Origin: Hyaloperonospora brassicae
Taxonomy: Eukaryota; Oomycota; Peronosporomycetes; Peronosporales; Peronosporaceae
Direction: 5' to 3'
DNA length: 64,000 bases
Assembly (NCBI GenBank): GCA_947650285.1
Contig: CANTFL010001025.1
Coordinates: 33,438 to 97,437, forward strand
Shown here one piece after another: positions 56,352-64,000 of this stretch. Positions within the stretch are counted from its first letter, which is position 1, and each line of letters opens with the position of its first letter. The notes below the pieces were generated by a model. It ran no database searches and had not been told where the DNA came from. It saw nothing but the letters and a program-made list of their open reading frames with translations. Made by a program: the position numbers and the translations under genes.

Positions 56352-58970
56352 AGGTTTTTACGATTACATTGGTTTCCTGCTACATTTTGTCTAAGTGGCA
56401 CCCACAAAATTACGGCGGAGTCCTGGCGTTAGGGATTCGGTCTCTCGAAAATGATTATCAGTGTAGATAGTGATATTTTGAGAGGCAGATTGCCATACAG
56501 AACGCACAAGTTGATTATATACTTCGATAATTTGCGCTCAAGTCCACCCATTAAACTCCAAAACGGCATCATGAGGTACCGCAATTGTCTGTCAACCATT
56601 TGTTGCATGCACTACCAAGAAGTAGAAATTGGTTCTGCGTGAATAGATCAAGACATACGCGTATCCTCAGCTTGTCGTAGCACTAACTTGAGGGGAAAAC
56701 GACTCAATCTAGAACTTAATAATCTGACTCTTATGAATCGAGGATTATTGTATCCTTTCGTTCGATAAGATCGATGCTGATTACGATAACCGCTACAAGA
56801 ATGTAAGAATCCTAAGCGAGTGCGGTCTTTCGTATTAGGAGATCGAGCCAACGGATTATATTTGCTTACTTGAGAATAACGGATCTGTAATGTGATATGC
56901 ACTGTTTCGATAGCGTTGGATAGGAGGTAGAAGTGGTACTCTAAAAATACTTGATGGATAAACCTAATTTTCGTCGATTGTGAACGAATCCATTTTTCTA
57001 TATACAGTACGCTCATTGAAACGTAGTGACAAATGTAGGTAGCATGAAATTGTTGTCCAAGTGTATCGATAAATATTGTGTGCTTTATCAAATAATAGAC
57101 TATACATGATTAAGTTGACACGCACGATTTTAAAAGAGCTTCCATTTATGTCGGAAGCCTCCGTCCGTATTATCATAAAGCAATTTATTTTGATGACGAA
57201 ATATCATTCGCGATTAAGTATACCCACGTGGTTCTTGTTATCAAAACACCACCGTAGCATCTGGTCACGAAAAATATAAACTTCATAGTGACACTAGGAT
57301 ACCAAGATTCTAATTTCAGATATCTCTTCACTAAGAAAAGGCGCATCACTCGCATGTTTGAGATGCGTGAAACGCTTATTTAGACCGTCATTGCGCCCGG
57401 TCATTGCAATTTTAGTGCCATAAGTAAAGTATGTTCAACGCTTTTGCTTGTGTTTCGAGCTTTGAGTAACTCATCAGTTGCTCGATTACAATGATTGATA
57501 TAGATATGAAGATCGCATTGACCAAATTTGTCTCGCAATTTCATCATTACTGTCACTCTGATGGACTCGCGCACTGATAGAGGTTTCCACTTCAAATAAA
57601 AATTTAACACCTTGTCAATTGTGTACAGAAAAATGGATGATATATTTTGTTTGATGCAATAATTATACTCCCTCGGAGACTAGTTAAAACTTCTCATTGC
57701 AATACATCGATGACATGCAGTACCTTCAACCAGTGCGCGAGCAGCAACTTTTATATCAATGCATTAGAGGCCCCTCAAAATATGAAACATTTGAGAAATC
57801 ATAATTGAGACTTTTGGCATTATTACGTTTCGCACGTTTCGTAAAGTCATATTTAAAATCGCAGGTGAGGGATGCATCGTCCATATTTTTGGGGTACCCA
57901 GTGTAATACCAATGCCCCGAAAGGATGATGATGTACACTTCGCGTTTAACATAGATATCACCGTGTTAATTGTTTAAAATTGATGCCCTATCGCATCTCT
58001 TTTGAGACATGCTGTCGAAGTTCAATCGTTCTGAATATCTTTAAATAAGTCGCTACATTATATATGCATATATAGTAGTCTGTGCGACGCAACACCTTTA
58101 TGTGTAGGTTGGTAAGTAGCGTCTGCAAAAGCGTTTATACCATGTATGTCGCGACCAGCAGATTTGGCGTAATTAATCACGTCATGGTCATCGCTGCTCT
58201 AAAGATGAGATGGAGTAGCGTATATAAACGATCATCGCGATATTGCGAGTGCGACGAACTTGGTTTATAAGGCGAGTCTAAAAATAGGTCGGAATACCCT
58301 AAGATCTCACGGCGGTCCGTGTCATACAAATAGATACATATGATCACTGGACATAGTTGTCTGATGAGATTCTAGGTCGGAAGTCTCGTATAGCATATGA
58401 GATAAGATGATTGCACTTGTGAAGATCGCTATCACATTTTGTATTACTTCGTCAAACTAAAGCGACAGACACTACAAGTCTAAAGACAACTGCAGTAGAC
58501 CAATATGCTTACTTGTATTTGATAACTTATTTCTCGATGGCGTCGGAGCACATCTGTGCAGCCGCAATCTGTGCACATTTTGCTGCGAATGGTATAGATA
58601 AGAAAATGATACGAGGGAAAGTGTTGGAGAAGTCCGACCAACACATGCCTTCTTTTCGATGGGTCTGACGTCACTGGTCATCCATATAAAAGCATTAAGA
58701 TTCATGTGACAATTGATTATGAGGGCAGGATATAGTAGGGCAATCCTGCGATGTTTATCATGTTTATTTACTTCCAAATTCTTTCATCCATCAACCTCAC
58801 TTGTGAGTGGAATTGATTTGCAGGTTGTTCAATAAAACGAAGGCGATGTGAACTTTTTTGCTTTAACATAATCACACAACCCTGTTAGAATTATTATGCG
58901 ATAGTTCATGAAATGATGCGTAACAAGAGAATATTCATAGTGATGTTATGTACTGAAAGTGTCATGTAAA

Positions 58971-59005
58971 GTCTACTACGTTGCACGCAAGACAACGTAG
59001 TAGAC
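58971..59005. repeat. 13-bp perfect hairpin
   Basis: gtctactacgttg (58971-58983) and caacgtagtagac (58993-59005) are perfect reverse complements around a 9-nt loop. Confidence 0.85.
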
Positions 59006-59218
59006 GTGTGACGGCCAGAGACGGAACTAATTGGCATACGATTTGCATGACGTATAAAATGTCAAATCGGTATCTCACAGACGATATATGTATCATTTAC
59101 GTGTTTAATCGTCGACTAGATATTGTCATGGGTATGTGTTTTCTATTTGTAAAGATAGAAATTGGATAACAGGATACGCTTAAAGGGTCTCCAGATTTTA
59201 ATTTGTAGCCACAAATAT

Positions 59219-59319
59219 AGGGAATTGCAAAATTCACACCCCTTTTCCTTAGATTCACACCCTTCCTTCAAAATCTTATATATACAAGCTACGCACTCGC
59301 CGTTGGACAAAGACGAGTA
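59219..59319 (+). repeat. Left terminal inverted repeat, 101 bp
   Basis: Matches the reverse complement of 61044-61144 at 97 of 101 positions by hand comparison. No indels. Confidence 0.85.
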
Positions 59320-59606
59320 GCCAAGTGGCAGAGAAAGTACATATTATTTGTCGGCGGGCCTGTCAAAATCTATGAATCGATGCGTCACGCACGTCTGCTG
59401 TTTCTGTTCCGTAAAAAAGAAAAGCGAGCGTCTCTGATTGGCTGAATATTCGCCGCCTATCTTGCAGGGGCGACTGAACTATCGAGCGCACGTGATGAGC
59501 GGACGGCCGTATGCGCGCAACCCGCGCGCTCCGCACACAGGACTGAGCGACCTCGAGGCGATTCTGCCGCACACATTTCGTCTCCAAACGTCCCGTCGAT
59601 CGCGGG

Positions 59607-60068
59607 ATGCAAAATATCGCGCGGTGGTCGCGACGTACGTGGCGTTATATTGACGTGAACCACGCGAGGATCTTAAAAGCCGACGGGTTGTGCTTGTTTT
59701 GCTCGTTGTGCAGCGCTATTCGCCGTCAGTGCAGGCAAAAGAACTGGCGCAAGATGATTAGCGCCCGACAGAGGAGACAGGATGGAGAAGTAGTGGCTGT
59801 AAACGATGGACAAGTGCGTCAGACAGAGGCGGAGTAGCTGCAGCCGCCAACGACAACAACAGCAGCAGATGTAGCTGCACAAGAAGACGACAACGACTTG
59901 GAAGAAGCCCGAAATGAGCTGTCGAGACTCAAGCAAAAGTTAAAAGAGCTGACGGAGCAGAAACACGCCAAGTTTCAGCTGCTGAAGGGCATTTTAGTCG
60001 AGGAAGCCAAGTCCAAGATGACTGCTGTGAGCGACGCTGGGACTACGGGGACGCCTGCAAGCAAGTGA
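59607..60068 (+). pseudogene. Gene-like cargo with one in-frame TAG; coiled-coil C-terminus
   Basis: One reading frame is open from 59607 to the TGA at 60066-60068 except for a TAG at 59835-59837. After the TAG it encodes a strongly predicted coiled coil (DLEEARNELSRLKQKLKELT, then EQKHAKFQLLKGILVEEAK). Before it is a basic stretch (KNWRKMISARQRRQDGE). A further frame at 59438-59653 (reads GRLNYRAHVMSGRPYARNPR) may be an upstream exon. The segment is GC-richer than its surroundings. It is either a captured, inactivated gene fragment or a real gene in which the TAG belongs to an intron; I favour the former. Confidence 0.5.
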
Positions 60069-61043
60069 TGCAGCGTGTGATGTAGTTTAAGGTCGCCTGG
60101 CCTGCTGCTTTGCAGGTACCTGCTTTCATTTGACGGCGTCTCCTGTTGAGCTGTGACGACGAGAGTGGTTAAAGTAATTTACAGCGACGAAACTTCAGGA
60201 CGGATCTGGCTCACTGGAAGCGTGTGGTATGCGTTGAAATGTGTGGATAATGATAGAAGGGGTATGAGACTGTTGAATGAAGCGGCTGTGTGGCTGTGTA
60301 TTTCTGCTTTTCTCGTTCTAGTGTTTTACAGCCCCGTTGTGACCATTGAGTCGTTAGCTTGCCGACTAGATATCCGCACGTCAAGATGTGCATGAACAAA
60401 CGAGCAGCAGCAAGCAAAAGCGTACTTGCTGCTTGAGACTAGCATTTGTTGCATACTTACAGAGTAGCAGCTTCAGCTGTGGAAGTCAACTGCGACGAGC
60501 AAACTAGACAGATAAGAAAGAAACCGGCGTCAGTTTGGAGTTAGATTGAGTGAAAGCCGGATGCTGTACTGTGACATTGATCCTGGATATGCTGCCAACA
60601 TTACAACGATTGACGAGACTACACAAGCTTTTCGTGTTGCTTGCAGCCAGTAGCTTTCGTCGAACACATTTATCGTCATCGCATGAGTTTGGAGCTGACG
60701 CACTCAGTCTTGCTGCTCACGATATGACAACGATATACGTATGTATAGTCTTTCGTTTCTTACTACGTCTTTGCATCGACGTCTGCTACTTTTGAGCTGG
60801 ACATGCGTTGCCCGCTCGGCGTGACCATCTGATGAGTTTGTTTATCAGTCAGCTAAAGCAAAAAAAGCCACGACGGCATTCCGAACTCTTGATGGCGTCC
60901 TTAATGAGACCGACGACAATCTCGTCGGTCACAAGTGCGCCCGACTCCATCGCGGCTTTGACCTTTTTTGTCTATGTCGGTGCCAGCAGCTACAGCAGCG
61001 TGCAAGATGTCGGATGTCGCCTGTAGCCAAGTGGCAGAGAAAG

Positions 61044-61144
61044 TACTCGTCTTTGCCCAACGGCGATTGCGTACCTTGTATATATAAGATTTTGAAGGAA
61101 GGGTGTGAATCTAAGGAAAAGGGGTGTGAATTTAGCAATTCCCT
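61044..61144 (-). repeat. Right terminal inverted repeat, 101 bp
   Basis: Reverse complement of 59219-59319 with four mismatches. It ends CCCT next to the AAATAT flank. Confidence 0.85.
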
Positions 61145-61150
61145 AAATAT

Positions 61151-64000
61151 ATTATATAATATAAGGACCAGAAGTTACCGTTAGTAAAACGCATTCGACT
61201 TTTACGATTAAACACGAGATAACTTTGATCTGATTACAGGAATCTTACGACACCATGACTCACTCGCGTTCGAATATGGCACTTGCGGTTTAACGATAGG
61301 AATGCCGGCGTTACTCGATCATGGGAACGGTAAAATTCCTGATTACGTTGCACAGTGCTTCGTCGCCTTGCACTCGATTTCTCCCGACAAAGCAGAACAC
61401 TAGGTCTACACCATTCCTAATGATTAATTCTTACAGAAACGACGTTGTCTCGCGTGAAGTAGAGACCCGTACCTCGAGAATAGCAAGCTTTAAATATTTT
61501 AGATGGTCATATTGCGATCTGTAGCAGTGACACAAGCATGCGTCATTATCTCCGTCGACCGTATCAGCTGAAGAGTCGTAGAATTGCATTCAACCCACAA
61601 TATTTCGCTCTGTTGCCGCCAGCTAGAGGAATCAATTATTCAAATAGTTTATGTGTAAATCTAAGAGTATTTTTGCGCTGATGAAGAACAGTGTGCAAGT
61701 CTAGAAATCTGCAAATGAAAAGTGCGACGTGCAAACAGTTGTCTCAACAAAGGCTCAAACGGACAGGAATACACTTTTGAAGATCAGATTTACTTTTACA
61801 AAATCAACAACAAGCTTGTAGTATGCCACAAACACTTTCGCAAACAGAACATACGATGTGTGAATGATTTCATGACGCTAGTGACATGTTTACACATCAC
61901 CAAATTCCTCGTTGTGCTAATTTACGTGAATATAGCATTAAGAATTGTTTCTAGTCATAATTTTTGCAGTTTTTAGCCTCCTTAGTGCCCAATTACTGAT
62001 AGAAAATATCAGTAAGGATTTCAGACTTCACGAATTGAGTACCACAAGGGTAGCGTGAGTCACGAGCGGAATTTCAATATACGAATACGAAGTTGAATAA
62101 CTTCACTTTGTCAACTTGCAATAGCTGTATTAAAATGTGGAGAAGTCGCCATGGCAAGATTACTGATGCGAATGGCAAACCTTCCATACTGACAACAGTC
62201 TTGCCGACTTACAGAGGGGAAATCCGATTCGTGTTATTGTAAAACATTGTGCCCTTTTGTGTAAACGTCGGCTGGACAAAATTGAGCTTTTCGCGAAGGT
62301 CTTTGATACTGTCAATCCGCTTCAGGTTAGTTTGGTTTGAAGCGATCGAGAAGCAATAATATATGTAGAGTATACTAATTTGAGCAATCTTGCTCAATCT
62401 GCATCCTCAGATAATTGATCACATTTAAACTTGTCTTGTACCACTTCAAGTGATCGTCTAAGCACTTAAGTCGTTATGATAAGTAAATATCGGTGGTCTT
62501 GCGATCTAGATCGTCCATCCATACGGACATGCTACGTATACATATAAAACTGTGTGTACTTTTGTCCCACAATTTTTCGTCCACTTCTTTTTGTTCGTTG
62601 TTATTGTCGTATCCCTAGTTAGCGATATCGCTATCTCTCTTTCTAGCAATTTCAACCTTTAACGCTTATTTAAAAATACATTTATATTTGTCCGATCGCA
62701 GATCAGTGTTTGTTAGTAAAAGCGATATTTATTTATATTTCTTGCCAAACCATTATAAATAATACTGTTTTTGCACTTGGATTGCGTACTCTCGAGTATC
62801 GGAAATCCAAAGAGTTCCGTTCGGAGAAAAATACGCGTATCTTTACTATAAGCATACAAGTAACAATATATGTATTACGCAACGACATAAATCTTTGGAC
62901 CTGTCATTATGCATACCCTACCTCCTAGAGAACTCTTAGCTGATAAAGGGTTTTATAGTATATCTACTTTTCACCAGTATCTTTCAATGATTACCTCACA
63001 GCACACTTGTCCAAGGCTCGTGTCTTCTCACTAATACTAACACTTGTATCAAAACCCCATTCAACTATCAGGTACATACTCAAATTATTCAGTAGACACG
63101 AACCGTTGTGCCCAAATTCAATATATAAATACTACCTTTATGGCATCCTTACAAAGAACGCATCGACAATGGCTCTTTGGATCTCAATTTTCAAGGTGAG
63201 ACCTTGGCTCTCCTTTAAAGACATCAAATTTATGAAACCGCTGTATCGAATGCTAACACATCTTCGATAGAAATCAGTGCCGATTTTATACTCACAAATT
63301 ATCCATTTATTGAGGATCAACAAATCCTTTGACGTGTACTGTCCATTTAAAAAAACACTGTTTGCGCATTCGTCCGTACGATTAAGCATCCAGACGGTAT
63401 TAATTGCAAATAATGTGTCGGTGGACAAAAGGGGCCTATGCATATCTTTATTAATTTATCCCGATCATCCAGGCTCGATCTTCACATTTCGTAGTCAATG
63501 TTCATCCGAACAAAATAGCCCTTCACGAATGACATTAACGGTAATACTCATCGCACCATTGGTGCATTTACCATTGTATAGACATGCTAACGTCGTGATC
63601 CAACTTCATAATCATTGGCATACGCCTGTTAGGTTCGGATCGATATACCGATTGTATGAAGGTCAATTTCTACCAAATGTAGACACCCACTTTCTTTGAA
63701 ATAAGGTCAGTAGCCGTATATCTTTGACTTGTCCGATCTGAACTTTGTAAATTTGATCCGATAACTAATGTATACAAACTGATCTAGCGTACATTTTCAG
63801 ATCGGCATATGGAACATATGATGTCGAGACTTTCAGCTAAATGCCAATCTCACCCTGTCAGACCGATAATAATTATCCCGGACCACTATATCAGATCGGG
63901 TGGACCTAAGCGATAATGATTGATAACTATCTCTGTTGTAGGATATTCCACCAAAAATACATATACTTTATGAAGAATACTGGTATATCTGAGTTAAAAA
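61151..64000. other. AT-rich, gene-free tail of the window
   Basis: About 2.85 kb of AT-rich sequence with only short frames on both strands. The longest, 63277-63699 (+, 140 codons) and 63138-63443 (-, 101 codons), overlap and have no features I recognise. Probably decayed repeat sequence continuing past the window. Confidence 0.5.

Larger units (their letters stand above)
52999..59212. other. AT-rich, gene-poor block with decayed retroelement fragments
   Basis: Base composition becomes visibly AT-rich after about 53.1 kb, and no intact gene is found for over 6 kb. Frames are short and interrupted. Two pieces resemble oomycete Ty3/gypsy pol: 55660-55760 (protease region) and 56161-56351 (integrase core). 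The rest is unassigned and probably decayed repeats. Confidence 0.6.
59213..61150. mobile_element. TIR element with gene-like cargo (non-autonomous DNA transposon)
   Basis: The element spans 59219-61144 (1,926 bp). Its 101-bp terminal inverted repeats (59219-59319 and 61044-61144) differ at four positions and end AGGG...CCCT. AAATAT immediately flanks both ends (59213-59218, 61145-61150), a plausible 6-bp target-site duplication. Each arm contains two TTCACACCC-like boxes and a TATATATA-like stretch. Just inside each arm is an identical 24-bp box in the same, not inverted, orientation (59317-59340, 61023-61046), overlapping the arms by GTA/TAC. The interior lacks a transposase but carries a GC-richer coding-like segment. 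A Pack-type or foldback element is inferred; the superfamily is unassigned. Confidence 0.75.

Noticed and set aside
63138..63699. Overlapping frames near the right end as genes
   Set aside because: They overlap on opposite strands in AT-rich DNA, with no recognised motif and no splice support.

Overview
The window is nuclear DNA of an oomycete (Phytophthora or downy-mildew type; inference). It has densely packed protein genes on both strands with short GT-AG introns (about 60-260 bp), compact intergenic spaces, an RXLR-like secreted protein, an LRR receptor-like pseudokinase, and fragments resembling oomycete Ty3/gypsy elements in an AT-rich tail. No prokaryotic operon structure is seen. Gene names rest on motif recognition and on reconstructing exons so that reading phase and family alignment agree. 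No database search was possible.

Layout. 0.8-4.6 kb: two divergent S10 serine carboxypeptidase genes whose catalytic halves form a nearly perfect inverted repeat. 5.2-7.5 kb (-): eight-exon MFS transporter of the MFSD14/HIAT1 type. 7.7-8.7 kb (+): MPPED-like metallophosphoesterase. 8.7-10.3 kb: spacer with tandem repeats. 10.3-11.05 kb (-): 40S ribosomal protein uS19 (RPS15). 11.3-12.5 kb (+): RNase P/MRP subunit Rpp30. 12.5-13.3 kb (-): POLE3/DPB4-type histone-fold protein. 13.5-15.4 kb (+): zinc-ribbon short-chain dehydrogenase. 16.5-18.1 kb (+): CaMK-type kinase. 18.9-24.0 kb (+): SETX/Sen1-like SF1 helicase. 26.1-27.0 kb (+): AP-4 sigma with a 12-nt microexon. 28.8-31.1 kb (+): intact hAT-derived BED-finger protein. 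31.5-32.7 kb (+): 3-ketoacyl-CoA thiolase. 34.3-34.7 kb (-): RXLR-like candidate. 35.1-36.0 kb (-): U1-70K. 36.4-41.6 kb (+): UDP-glucose:glycoprotein glucosyltransferase. 41.7-42.8 kb (-): TrmO. 44.3-46.0 kb (+): alpha/beta-hydrolase-fold protein without its catalytic residues and with an insert. 46.2-47.4 kb (+): TDG/Mug-type DNA glycosylase. 47.4-49.6 kb (-): LRR pseudokinase. 51.2-53.0 kb (-): WRNIP1/MgsA AAA+ ATPase.

From about 53.1 kb to the end the sequence is clearly more AT-rich and nearly gene-free. It carries decayed gypsy-like fragments and, at 59.2-61.1 kb, a discrete element with 101-bp terminal inverted repeats, a 6-bp putative target duplication and a GC-richer, gene-like cargo with one in-frame stop.

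The genes form no single pathway. Most are housekeeping: translation, RNA processing, splicing, DNA repair and replication, ER quality control, trafficking. The most notable signals are the homogenised inverted carboxypeptidase pair, three enzyme-fold proteins whose catalytic residues are altered (phosphoesterase, alpha/beta hydrolase, receptor kinase), the domesticated-looking hAT gene, the RXLR candidate with acidic repeats, and the TIR element with gene-like cargo.
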